DNA from: JAWKOK01 sp963765875
Lineage (GTDB): Bacteria > Chloroflexota > Anaerolineae > Caldilineales > Caldilineaceae
DNA: 64,000 nucleotides
Reading direction: 5' to 3'
Assembly: GCA_963765875.1 (NCBI GenBank)
Contig: CAVXYK010000012.1
Location: forward strand, 62,001-126,000
Shown here: piece after piece, positions 36,141-44,871 of the stretch
How the letters are laid out: each line of letters starts with the position of its first letter
How positions within the stretch are numbered: position 1 is the first letter of the stretch
Position numbers and translations under genes: made by a program
The notes under the pieces: model-generated
Database searches by the model: none
The model's input: only the letters and a program-made list of their open reading frames with translations
Told to the model about the DNA's origin: nothing

Positions 36141-37148
36141 ATGGAGAGCGAGTTCAGAGAACCCAACATACCGCTTGCAGATCGACCTGAGCCGAGTCCG
36201 GCCTCGATGCCTGATCCCAATGGCAGGCCGGCAAAGTGGCGCAGAGGGTGGCAGACCTTACAACCTTCTACATCGGTTCGGGACGCCACGCTGAGCAACA
36301 GCGGCGTGCTCAACGCACAAGTTTGGCTGGGCCAAATGCTCTGGCGACCGGCAGCGGCCTGGGCCATGCTGGCGGGCCTGCTGTCCGGCGGTCTCTTCGT
36401 GCAGCCCGTTGAGCTCGCCTGGTCGACCGTTGTGTTGCTTCTACTGTTGATTGATCCGCTTTGGGGCAGCCTGTGGCGCATTGCAGGCGGGCGGCTCGAA
36501 CTTCTGTCGCTGCGCGATGCCGGCAGCCAGCCACATGTCTCTCTGCCATATTTGAAGCCCGGCTCGCCCGCCGCAAAACTGCTGGATCGTAACACGGAAG
36601 ACGTCTTGCCCGTATTATTTCGTGTCGTTCTGCCCGCGGTGCTGCTTGCATTGATTGTCGCCTCAGCACTAAATGCGATTGCCGTTGGCCTGACAATGGC
36701 GGTTCTTCTGTGCGCAGGCATGGGTTGGATCAGCACACGGCAGGCGCATCGTGTGCCCGTCCTGTTACACAGCCTGGTGAGTATTGGCCTGCCGATGCTG
36801 CTTGCCGCACTAGTAATTGGCGACAGCTTGGCTGGCGTCGCCCAGGAAAACGCGTTATCAGCGGCACAGATCGCCTTGATTCTATTGTGGACATTGAATC
36901 AGTGGGGAACGGGTCGCATCACCCGGTTTTCAAAAGAAACGCTGGGGATCATAGTACTGGGAATTGCTGACATCGGAATCGGACTGCTGCTACTCTGGGT
37001 ACAGGCCCCACTTTGGCTGGCTTTTTGGCTGGTGGTAACGCTGCCTACTTGGCTGTTGATCTACCGGCGCCGGCCGCTGCGACAGGCTGCCGCCTGGCAA
37101 CTATGTGCAATGCTAGTAAGCGCTTCAGGCGTGGGGCAAGGCCTGTAG
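36141..37148 (+). CDS. Hypothetical polytopic membrane protein
   Basis: 335 residues from ATG 36141. A TTG at 36123 is also possible, and neither has a clear ribosome site. After a hydrophilic, proline-rich N-terminus there are seven to eight hydrophobic segments (PAAAWAMLAGLLSGGLFV; VVLLLLLIDPLWGSLWRI; LPAVLLALIVASALNAIAVG; and more). The motif DPLWGSLWRIAGG after the second helix recalls prenyltransferase-like or CDP-alcohol-type membrane proteins only vaguely. I do not assign a family. The next gene (HD hydrolase) follows after 26 bases, so they may be cotranscribed. Confidence 0.6.
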   Translation: MESEFREPNIPLADRPEPSPASMPDPNGRPAKWRRGWQTLQPSTSVRDATLSNSGVLNAQVWLGQMLWRPAAAWAMLAGLLSGGLFVQPVELAWSTVVLLLLLIDPLWGSLWRIAGGRLELLSLRDAGSQPHVSLPYLKPGSPAAKLLDRNTEDVLPVLFRVVLPAVLLALIVASALNAIAVGLTMAVLLCAGMGWISTRQAHRVPVLLHSLVSIGLPMLLAALVIGDSLAGVAQENALSAAQIALILLWTLNQWGTGRITRFSKETLGIIVLGIADIGIGLLLLWVQAPLWLAFWLVVTLPTWLLIYRRRPLRQAAAWQLCAMLVSASGVGQGL

Positions 37149-37174
37149 CATCGGTCGTTCAAGGAAAGACAATC

Positions 37175-37966
37175 ATGAGCAGAGTGAACTCATCCGGCCA
37201 GAAAATTGAGGCCGTATCTGATGCCAAAGCTGATTCCGACATGGCCCCCGATGTGACCATTCCCGGCCAGACGGCGAGTCAAGATCCATCTGCGAGCAGG
37301 TCTCGATTGGTGACCATCGATCAGGTACGGCGGGATCAGGAAGTTATCGTTTTCTTGCAACAGGCCAACGAGACGCTGCGCTGCATTGGCTATACCGAGC
37401 ATGGACAGCGCCACGCCGGCCTGGTTGGCCACATTGGCGAAAATGTTCTTGAGTGGTTGGGTCACGATAGACGGACACACGAACTGGCCAATATTGCCGG
37501 CTATTTGCACGACATCGGCAACACCATTCACCGCGAGAATCATGCGCTGAGCGGCAGCCTGATGGCGTGGCGGATTCTGACACGCATGGGGATGTCGGCA
37601 GAAGAATGTGCGCTTGTCATGAATGCGATCGGCAATCATGAGGAGGAACGAGGCACGGCAACAACGCCAATTGCCGCGGCACTCATCATTGCGGACAAGG
37701 CTGACGTCCATCGCAGCCGCGTACAGAATCCGGACATGGACTCCTTCGACATTCATGACCGGGTCAACTACGCATCGACGCGCAGTTTTGTTCGAGTGCT
37801 CAAAGATCAACATGTGATTGCGCTCGAACTAGAGATTGATACAAACTACGCTCAGGTCATCGAGTATTTCGAGATCTTTCTGGATCGGATGACAATGATG
37901 CGTCAGGCTGTCGAATTTCTGGGCTGCGATTTCCAGCTGATTGTCAACGACACCCGTTTGTCCTAG
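37175..37966 (+). CDS. HD domain phosphohydrolase
   Basis: 263 residues from ATG 37175 (AAGGAA upstream). The metal ligands are in place: His in YTEHGQRHAGLV, the HD pair in IAGYLHDIGNTI, His in NHALSGSLMAWR and NHEEERGT, and Asp in LIIADKADVHRSR. This is the cytosolic HD family that includes nucleotidases and dinucleotide phosphodiesterases. A nucleotide substrate is likely but unspecified. A disordered 50-residue N-terminus precedes the domain. Its TAG stop lies inside the left end of the miniature element at 37963, so the insertion determined the present C-terminus. Confidence 0.82.
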   Translation: MSRVNSSGQKIEAVSDAKADSDMAPDVTIPGQTASQDPSASRSRLVTIDQVRRDQEVIVFLQQANETLRCIGYTEHGQRHAGLVGHIGENVLEWLGHDRRTHELANIAGYLHDIGNTIHRENHALSGSLMAWRILTRMGMSAEECALVMNAIGNHEEERGTATTPIAAALIIADKADVHRSRVQNPDMDSFDIHDRVNYASTRSFVRVLKDQHVIALELEIDTNYAQVIEYFEIFLDRMTMMRQAVEFLGCDFQLIVNDTRLS

Positions 37967-38117
37967 GTTCTGTTGACATTTCGTTTTCGCGGGGATAAAT
38001 CCCGCTACCAACAGCAAGAAGCCGCCTCAGCGGCTTACCTTCGGCGCCTGAGGGCGCTTTTCACTGTTAGCAGCCGGCTTCAGCCGCTGCTGCTGACCAA
38101 ATGTCAACGGAACCTAG
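37963..38117. mobile_element. 155-bp miniature inverted-repeat element
   Basis: Ends CTAGGTTCTGTTGACATTT (37963-37981) and AAATGTCAACGGAACCTAG (38099-38117) match in inverse with one mismatch. The interior is a string of hairpins (GCGGG...CCCGC; AAGCCGC-CTCA-GCGGCTT). There is no open frame. CTAG is at both termini. An identical end sequence lies alone at 18157. The rest of 38118-38293 shows nothing. Confidence 0.75.
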
Positions 38118-38293
38118 TTCAATTGGGCGTGAATACCACGACAGAAATCCGGCATCTCTACCACTGGTAGGAACTGTGTCGGGATTTCGGCCGGGATTCA
38201 CTAGCAAACGTTTCGTAGAGGATCCGGATCTGCCCTATATCAGCGGGTGGACCCCACTATGGAACAACCAGAGAAAGAATGGAGGAACCCACC

Positions 38294-39229
38294 ATGCGAA
38301 TCGTGCGTTTTGCCGAAGCAGTTGACGTGCCGTGGAGCGGCGATTTTCCCGATGGCGACGTTTTTGGCGGCGAAGAGTTTTCCCAGGTACTTGCGGAAAC
38401 CGATTTCATTGACGACTTGCAGCTTGATGAGCTTTTTGAAGATGCCTTTGAAGACGGCAGTTTGGGAATCCGTTGGGGTATGATCGTCGACGATCTCGTC
38501 TATCCTCTGGCACGAGCGCCCTACCTGGATTGGATGTTCGACGGTTCCTATGCACCCGAAATCGCCGGCAGTCCAATGCCTCTTTCGAGTGTTCAGCTAT
38601 ATGCCCCTGTTGAGCCCAGCAAAATCGTCTGCGTTGGACGCAACTACGCGGCCCACGCTGCTGAACTGGGCAACGAGGTGCCAGACGAGCCGCTGATCTT
38701 TCTCAAACCGCCGAGCGCAGTGGTTGGACCGGGCGAGGAAGTCATTTCGCCCATCATCAGCCAGCGCATCGATTACGAGGGGGAACTGGCCCTTGTTATT
38801 GGCAAGGAGTGCCGATATTTGGGCGAAGAGGACGCGGCTGATGTGATCTTCGGCTATACGATTGCCAACGATGTGACGGCACGCGATCTGCAGAAGTCGG
38901 ATGGTCAATGGACACGCGGCAAGGGATTCGATACCTTCGGCCCAATGGGGCCTTGGATCGACACCAATTTCGATCCAAGCGGTCGTACGATCCGGACACG
39001 CGTCAACAATGAGATCCGTCAGGAGAGCAATATTGACCTTCTGATCTTCCCGATCGGACGAATCCTGGCCCATATCACGCGTTTCATGACACTGCGGCCC
39101 GGTGACGTGATTCTGACCGGCACGCCGGATGGCGTCGGTCCAGTCAAACCCGGCGACGTTATGACGGTTGAGGTGGAAGGATTGGGTACACTGTCGAATC
39201 CCGTGATCGCTGAGGCTGATATCGGATAG
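38294..39229 (+). CDS. Fumarylacetoacetate hydrolase family protein
   Basis: 311 residues from ATG 38294, with GGAGG 8 bases upstream. The short N-terminal FAH_N-like part is followed by the catalytic domain (IVCVGRNYAAHAAELGNEVP). The metal-binding glutamates and aspartate are in YEGELALVIGKECR and YTIANDVTARDLQK, with RGKGFDTFGPMGPW and LTGTPDGVGPVKPGD. The family cleaves C-C bonds or decarboxylates 2-keto acids (oxaloacetate decarboxylase, acylpyruvase, HpaG-like). Substrate not decidable. The acidic N-terminus (DFIDDLQLDELFEDAFEDGS) is unusual. Confidence 0.88.
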   Translation: MRIVRFAEAVDVPWSGDFPDGDVFGGEEFSQVLAETDFIDDLQLDELFEDAFEDGSLGIRWGMIVDDLVYPLARAPYLDWMFDGSYAPEIAGSPMPLSSVQLYAPVEPSKIVCVGRNYAAHAAELGNEVPDEPLIFLKPPSAVVGPGEEVISPIISQRIDYEGELALVIGKECRYLGEEDAADVIFGYTIANDVTARDLQKSDGQWTRGKGFDTFGPMGPWIDTNFDPSGRTIRTRVNNEIRQESNIDLLIFPIGRILAHITRFMTLRPGDVILTGTPDGVGPVKPGDVMTVEVEGLGTLSNPVIAEADIG

Positions 39230-39321
39230 CGCGATGACGATGGTGTTATGAAAAGACCGAATCCAGTCATGACAATTGGACCGGGCTTGAAGGCTGAGCC
39301 CGCCATTTCAAGGTAGTAACA

Positions 39322-40269
39322 ATGACGATTCCATCCTTGTCCCACTTTGTGGACATTCAATCATTGTCCAGCGATCAATTCTGGGGCCTACTGCGGCTAG
39401 CCCGCGAGCTCAAAGACGAACGCAACCGGCTGGGCCTGAACGCGCCGATCCTGGCCGGCAAATCGCTGGCATTACTTTTCCAGAAACCGAGCCTGCGCAC
39501 TCGCGTAAGCTTTGAGATGGGTATGGTTCAACTGGGTGGCTATGCGTTCTATGTCAGCCCGGCGGAAGTCGGCTTGGGCAGCAGAGAAAGTGCACCGGAC
39601 GTAACCCGAGTCCTTAGCGGCTATGCCGACGGCATTATGGCACGCGTCTTCGACCACCAACACATCATCGACCTGATCGAATGGGGATCCGTGCCGGTCA
39701 TCAATGGACTGAGCGACTTCAGCCATCCCTGTCAGGCGCTGACTGATATCTTCACCATCTGGGAAGATAGCGACTGGGCCAGTGAAGCGGATCTGGCCGG
39801 CATGCGGCTGGTCTACGTGGGCGACGGCAGCAACAATGTAGCCACGAGCTTGATAGCAGCCGCCGGCAAGGTAGGACTGTCCATGACGATTGTGTCGCCC
39901 CAGGACTATCAGCCTGCGAGAGAGGCTCTGGCAGATTCGGATGCCGACATTACGGTCACCGATGATATTGACGGCGTCGTCGGGGCCGATATCATCTATA
40001 CGGACGTGTGGACAAGCATGGGGCAGGAAGCGGAGCATGAGAAGCACGTTGCGGTCTTTGCGCCCTATCAGCTCAATCGGTCTCTGCTGGACCACTGCCG
40101 GAACGCTGACGTGAGGGTCATGCATTGTCTGCCGGCTCACCGTGGCGAGGAGATCACCGACGATATCGCAGATGGTTCAGAGAGTCTTCTGTTTCCACAG
40201 GCCCACAACCGGCTTCATGCGCAGAAGGCACTGCTTGCCCATCTCCTCGGCGGTATCACGTTGGCATAA
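39322..40269 (+). CDS. argF: Ornithine carbamoyltransferase
   Basis: Makes citrulline from ornithine and carbamoyl phosphate in arginine synthesis. 315 residues, normal length. Carbamoyl-phosphate site SLRTR (57-61; the usual form is STRTR), HPCQALTD (135-142), the ornithine loop DVWTSMG (228-234) and HCLPAHRGEE (268-277) identify OTCase rather than aspartate carbamoyltransferase. No other arg gene is adjacent. The preceding gene is an FAH enzyme, 92 bases upstream. Confidence 0.95.
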   Translation: MTIPSLSHFVDIQSLSSDQFWGLLRLARELKDERNRLGLNAPILAGKSLALLFQKPSLRTRVSFEMGMVQLGGYAFYVSPAEVGLGSRESAPDVTRVLSGYADGIMARVFDHQHIIDLIEWGSVPVINGLSDFSHPCQALTDIFTIWEDSDWASEADLAGMRLVYVGDGSNNVATSLIAAAGKVGLSMTIVSPQDYQPAREALADSDADITVTDDIDGVVGADIIYTDVWTSMGQEAEHEKHVAVFAPYQLNRSLLDHCRNADVRVMHCLPAHRGEEITDDIADGSESLLFPQAHNRLHAQKALLAHLLGGITLA

Positions 40270-40406
40270 TCAGTCCATCCATGATTCTTGTTGAGGGGCG
40301 CCGGCTCAACGCCTTCCGGAACGGCGCACAAGAGTCGTTCAGCACCTTGTTTTCGCCATATTCGACGCGTGGCTGAAATCGGTTCGAACTTGAGAAGAGT
40401 ATTCAT

Positions 40407-41210
40407 ATGCAGCAACCTATGTCAGAACTATTACTCTATCTCAGCCGTCTGCAAGATTGGCGCAACCTCGTCGATATCGCGCTGGTGGCAGCGATTATCT
40501 ACATGGTATTGCGCCTATTTCGGGACACGCTGGCCATTCAGTTGATCCGGGGCATGTTGCTAATTTCCCTGGTCGTTGCGGTGATCATTGCACTGATCGC
40601 GCAGACCATGGAACTAACGGCCTTCAACTGGCTGTTACGCGGCAGCGCCACGGTCTTGGTTGTGGCCATTCCAGTGATTTTCCAGCCTGAATTGCGTCGC
40701 GCACTTGAACGGGTGGGTCGCACAGCACCATGGATGTCTCGCCGATCCGAGAACATGGACACGCAACGGATCATCAATGACATTGTGCGAGCTTCGGAAC
40801 AGCTTGCTGAGCGCAAACATGGGGCGCTGATGGTCTTTGAGAGTGCGACAGGGCTTGGTGACGCTATCGAACGAGGTGTGAAGATCGACGGAGAGTTGAC
40901 GAGCCAGCTGATTCTGACCATCTTCTTTCCGAACACAGCGTTGCATGACGGGGCGATAATCATCCGGGGAAATCGCATCATGGCGGCAGGCTGTGTGTTG
41001 CCCTTGACGGAAAGTGATCTGTCGGATACGCAGTTGGGTACACGCCACCGGGCAGCCATCGGCATCACGGAACAGACTGATGCCATGTCCGTTGCTGTTT
41101 CTGAGGAGACGGGGGCCATCTCGGTGGCAAGAAACGGACGCATTCTTCGCTTAGACAGTGGACGATTACGAGTCCTTCTGGATGATTTTTACAGCCCAAG
41201 ATTAAACTGA
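40407..41210 (+). CDS. cdaA: Membrane diadenylate cyclase CdaA
   Basis: Makes c-di-AMP from two ATP. 267 residues: three N-terminal membrane helices (IALVAAIIYMVLRLF; MLLISLVVAVIIALIAQ; ATVLVVAIPVIFQ) followed by the DAC domain with the catalytic DGA (181-183, in LHDGAIII) and GTRHRAA (211-217). An alternative start is Met5. The next gene is cdaR, its usual regulator partner. c-di-AMP governs potassium and osmotic balance and cell wall homeostasis. The glmM gene usually found with this pair is absent here. Confidence 0.95.
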   Translation: MQQPMSELLLYLSRLQDWRNLVDIALVAAIIYMVLRLFRDTLAIQLIRGMLLISLVVAVIIALIAQTMELTAFNWLLRGSATVLVVAIPVIFQPELRRALERVGRTAPWMSRRSENMDTQRIINDIVRASEQLAERKHGALMVFESATGLGDAIERGVKIDGELTSQLILTIFFPNTALHDGAIIIRGNRIMAAGCVLPLTESDLSDTQLGTRHRAAIGITEQTDAMSVAVSEETGAISVARNGRILRLDSGRLRVLLDDFYSPRLN

Positions 41211-41229
41211 GCAGGAACAACGAATCGCT

Positions 41230-41440
41230 ACAAGGCTGTCAGAGAGAAAAAGGATAGGAAACGGATGACGCCGATTTGACGGATTTCCACGGATCAAACG
41301 TGATCCGTGTCCCATTTTTGGTCACTCAATAGAACGCGGATGACGCTGATTTGGCTGATATACGCGGATAAAGCAAAAGAATCCGGCTTTTTTCCGCTAC
41401 ATCCGCACAATCCGCGTTCTATCCTTTCTCTCTCCGAGAG
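41230..41440. repeat. Dispersed repeats between cdaA and cdaR
   Basis: CGGATGACGC(C/T)GATTTG occurs at about 41262 and 41337. The whole block is bracketed by inverted words GGATAG (41251) and CTATCC (41420). A related copy lies at 58180. The 277-base gap contains no gene, so the pair is separated by repeat insertion. Confidence 0.5.
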
Positions 41441-41487
41441 ACTGCTAGTATCTTAGAAAAACGTTACGAGACAAGATAGATAATACT

Positions 41488-42912
41488 GTGCTTGATAGAC
41501 AACGAAACCGTTCACGCTTGAACAATCAATGGAATAAATTCGTAGATCGCTTTGGAACACTGCTACTGTCATTGCTCCTGGCATTGATTGTCTGGCTCAT
41601 TGCCACCGATCAGCAGAATCCGTTGATCCAGGATCCGTTCCTGGAGTCGATTCCGGTCAGCGTGCGCGGGTTGACCGGTTCAACCCAACCCATTCAAGAT
41701 CTGAGCGCGGTAAGAGCGGAGATCATCATTCGCGCACCCCAACGCTCATGGAACACACTCAATGCAGGCGATTTCACCGCATTCATTGATCTGACTGACA
41801 TGGCGCCAGGCGAGCATGAAGTGGCCGTTCAGGTAAATGGCGTCAACCCGCAGGTTGATATTGTTACTATCGATCCGCCTGTCCTTCGGGTTCAGCTTGA
41901 TGAAGTGATATCGAAGGAGTTGCCGATCGAGCCTGTTATTATCGATACGCCGGCAGAAAGCTACATAGCCCAACCCCCCATCGTCGAGCCGATTACCGTG
42001 ACAGTCTCAGGGCCAAAAACATTGGTGGCACAGGTTTCCGCGGCCAAAGCCCCGATCACTGTAAATGCCGCCAAAAGCCAGGTTGTTGCTGACAATGTTC
42101 GTATTGAGCTGGACGATGCCCAGGGGAACGAGGTACGGATAGTCGTGGCCGATCCGCCGACTGCCAGAATCGTTGTCCCGATCGAACAACAGGCCGGACG
42201 AAAAGAGGTGGCGGTACGCCCGAACCTGACCGGTGAGCCGCCAAACGGCTATCGTCTCAGTTCAGTCAAGGTGACGCCATCAACAGTTGTACTGGAAGGC
42301 GATAGCGCAGTCTTGGCGGACGTGCCAGGCTTCGTAGAGACGGCCGAACTCTCATTGGCCGACGCAACAGAAAGTATCGAACGGCGCATAGAATTGCTCT
42401 TGCCGGAAGGTGTCACAACCCAGGAAGGGTCCACCATATCGATCGAGGCGGCAATCACGCCTATCCAGAGTGGAACCACGCTCAAACAGAAGCCGGTGAT
42501 CCAGAACCTTGGCCCCGGTAGCGAGGCGCGTGTGGCATTGGACACCGTGGAGGTGATTCTGAGTGGCCCTCAACCGCTACTCGAATCGATGGAGCCGGAT
42601 GATATGTTTGTCATCCTGGATCTCTCTGATCTGTTGCCCGGCAGCCATGCAGTGACGCCGAGGGTGATTCTTCCTCCAGGCATTGAAGAGGAAGGGTTGC
42701 TGCCGGAAACCGTCGAAGTGGTGATCGTCTCCATCGAAACCGAAACGCCGACTCCGTCCATACGGGTGACGACGACAATCACTTCCACCATAACACCGGC
42801 TGCGACGCTGGCGACAACACCGACCATTACATCTGCGCCGACGACACCGATAACCGGAACAGTGGTGCCACGTGTGAGGGGAACGACAGAGGCAGATTCG
42901 GGCAGAGAGTGA
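41488..42912 (+). CDS. cdaR: YbbR-domain protein CdaR
   Basis: 474 residues, GTG start. One N-terminal membrane helix (TLLLSLLLALIVWLIATDQQ) anchors about four extracytoplasmic YbbR domains. Each carries the PxxVxVxGP pattern, such as VEPITVTVSGPKTLV, KVTPSTVVLEGD and VEVILSGPQPLLESM. The C-terminal 70 residues are Thr/Pro-rich and disordered. CdaR binds CdaA and modulates its activity. The position directly after cdaA on the same strand supports this. Confidence 0.92.
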   Translation: MLDRQRNRSRLNNQWNKFVDRFGTLLLSLLLALIVWLIATDQQNPLIQDPFLESIPVSVRGLTGSTQPIQDLSAVRAEIIIRAPQRSWNTLNAGDFTAFIDLTDMAPGEHEVAVQVNGVNPQVDIVTIDPPVLRVQLDEVISKELPIEPVIIDTPAESYIAQPPIVEPITVTVSGPKTLVAQVSAAKAPITVNAAKSQVVADNVRIELDDAQGNEVRIVVADPPTARIVVPIEQQAGRKEVAVRPNLTGEPPNGYRLSSVKVTPSTVVLEGDSAVLADVPGFVETAELSLADATESIERRIELLLPEGVTTQEGSTISIEAAITPIQSGTTLKQKPVIQNLGPGSEARVALDTVEVILSGPQPLLESMEPDDMFVILDLSDLLPGSHAVTPRVILPPGIEEEGLLPETVEVVIVSIETETPTPSIRVTTTITSTITPAATLATTPTITSAPTTPITGTVVPRVRGTTEADSGRE

Positions 42913-42955
42913 CCGATGTCAATCTGGACTCGATCCCGGCAAATGAAACCAGCCT

Positions 42956-44773
42956 ATGATTTCCAGTAGAATTCAAGAAGTCCTAAAGACATTTGTGTGG
43001 CCACTGTTTTTGTTCACGACGCTAACGGTTGCTCTGACCTACCCTGTTTCTGTCAATCCAGGCAGTATGATCATTGGACGACCGTTTGAGGATGCATTTG
43101 AATACATCTGGTACCTTTCTTGGTACAAAGTTGCCCTGTTCGATACCAATGTTTCCCCTCTCTTTCAGCCCGACATCTTCTACCCGACCGGCTGGAATCT
43201 AGGATTCTCGGCTTTTCCCCCCATCCATCCAGTATTGGCGGCGCCATTCACGGCCCTGTTCGGCGCGGTGCGGACCTATAACCTCTTCATCATGTTCACC
43301 TGTGTCTTTGCCGCATGTGGAGCCTACATTATGGTCAAAGCACTTGGCGGCGATACATGGGGAGGCGTGTTCGCCGGAATCGCCTTCGCTTTTTATCCAC
43401 AACGCGTTGTCTATTTGGGCGGACACCTTAACTTTCTCGTTGGCACAATGTGGTTGCCCTGGCTTTTCTACGGATTGATACGCGCACGCCAAACAACTTC
43501 TCAAGCACCCTGGCGACGTACGGCATGGATGGCATTCGCCGGATTGAGCTTTGCAATGACAATTGGCGGCTCGTGGCATTTTTTGTACTTGAGCGGCATT
43601 GGCATCGTTCTCTTTCTCACTGTCTATCTTTGGCCAGAACTTCGCGACCGAGCAACTAGAGTAAGTTGGATTCGCCCGATAGCGGCCTTAATCATCACAA
43701 CCGCCATCATCATCGGCCCGTTTCTTATCAACGCTTCTGTTGCACGCCGCCAGTATGGTCCCAATGCGCTCTTCAGTTTTGCCAGCACCAACCATACCTC
43801 TGTAAGCTTGGAGCGACTCTTAGTTCCAAGCGCGATGAATCCAATTTTCTGGGACTTCGCCCGTGTTCGCTTTCCTCTATGGAATGGACAAGATGCAGTG
43901 GTTCATTTCGGCTATATTACGTTGTTGTTGAGTGCATTTGCCCTCTGGCGCTTGCGTCCTTGGTCATCGGCTGTTCGAGCGCTCCTAGTCATGCTCTTGG
44001 TGAGTGCGGTTCTGACGCTGGGGTTGACGCTACACTGGATGGGCACGCCGCTGTCACTCCCGGCCACAGAGATCGCCCTTATCGAGCGGTTTTTCCCCAT
44101 GCTTGTTTTGGAAAACGGCGGAACAGCCATTCCTATGCCGGCTCTGTTCGCATACTTATTGCTCCCTCCCTTGCGTACGTTTCATCATTTTGGTCGATGG
44201 GGATTGGTCTCTGCGTTGGGGCTTTCAGTCCTAGCCGGTCTGGGTCTATCATACTTTCTACGTCAACGACGTGCTGGGATGCCACGCGTTCTTATGGGTT
44301 GCGCCGCTATCATTATTCTGTTATTTGAGTTCAATACGCAGCCATTGCCTGCTATCACCAAAATTGCCGATATTCAACGAGGTGTCGACACATGGCTCGC
44401 CGACCAGCCTGAGCAGAATGTCATCATCGAGTACCCGCTTAACTACGCTGAAAAGGGACAGACGTTATACTATTCGACGATTCATGGACAGAAAATTGTC
44501 CATGGTGTAGGCAGTTTACTTTCGCAGACATATGCGGCGAACCAGCCCATACTGAACCAATGGCCTGCAGAATCAGCAACGACCCTACTGAAAGACCTTG
44601 GCGTACGCTACGTGCTTGTAGATGTATTTGACTGGGATACAACTTTCGAAGAGGATACGCTTCCTGAGATTCTCGCCAATGACTCCTTAGCGCCAGTCCA
44701 GCTGTTCAAGGAACAGATCGGGCCTGTTCGTGCCATCCATGTTTTCGAGATCATTGGTCAGGAGCACCCCTAG
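42956..44773 (+). CDS. Polytopic membrane protein, GT-C-like
   Basis: 605 residues, about ten to eleven membrane helices. The first luminal loop has RPFEDAFEYIWYLSWYKVAL and PLFQPDIFYPTGWNLGFSAF, patterned like GT-C glycosyltransferases (acidic residues after the first helix). The C-terminal soluble part has EYPLNYAEKGQTLYYSTIHG and LLKDLGVRYVLVDVFDWD. It has no recognised single family name. Probably a lipid-linked-sugar-dependent glycosyltransferase or a YfhO relative. It lacks a clear ribosome site before the ATG. It stands between cdaR and der. Confidence 0.7.
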   Translation: MISSRIQEVLKTFVWPLFLFTTLTVALTYPVSVNPGSMIIGRPFEDAFEYIWYLSWYKVALFDTNVSPLFQPDIFYPTGWNLGFSAFPPIHPVLAAPFTALFGAVRTYNLFIMFTCVFAACGAYIMVKALGGDTWGGVFAGIAFAFYPQRVVYLGGHLNFLVGTMWLPWLFYGLIRARQTTSQAPWRRTAWMAFAGLSFAMTIGGSWHFLYLSGIGIVLFLTVYLWPELRDRATRVSWIRPIAALIITTAIIIGPFLINASVARRQYGPNALFSFASTNHTSVSLERLLVPSAMNPIFWDFARVRFPLWNGQDAVVHFGYITLLLSAFALWRLRPWSSAVRALLVMLLVSAVLTLGLTLHWMGTPLSLPATEIALIERFFPMLVLENGGTAIPMPALFAYLLLPPLRTFHHFGRWGLVSALGLSVLAGLGLSYFLRQRRAGMPRVLMGCAAIIILLFEFNTQPLPAITKIADIQRGVDTWLADQPEQNVIIEYPLNYAEKGQTLYYSTIHGQKIVHGVGSLLSQTYAANQPILNQWPAESATTLLKDLGVRYVLVDVFDWDTTFEEDTLPEILANDSLAPVQLFKEQIGPVRAIHVFEIIGQEHP

Positions 44774-44871
44774 GACGCCGACTGAGAATCGGTTAACCTG
44801 TTTTTCAACGCTCTCTGAATTCCTGATTGCAAGGAAGATAGATAGGGACACCCGTCCCGGAGAAACAATAG

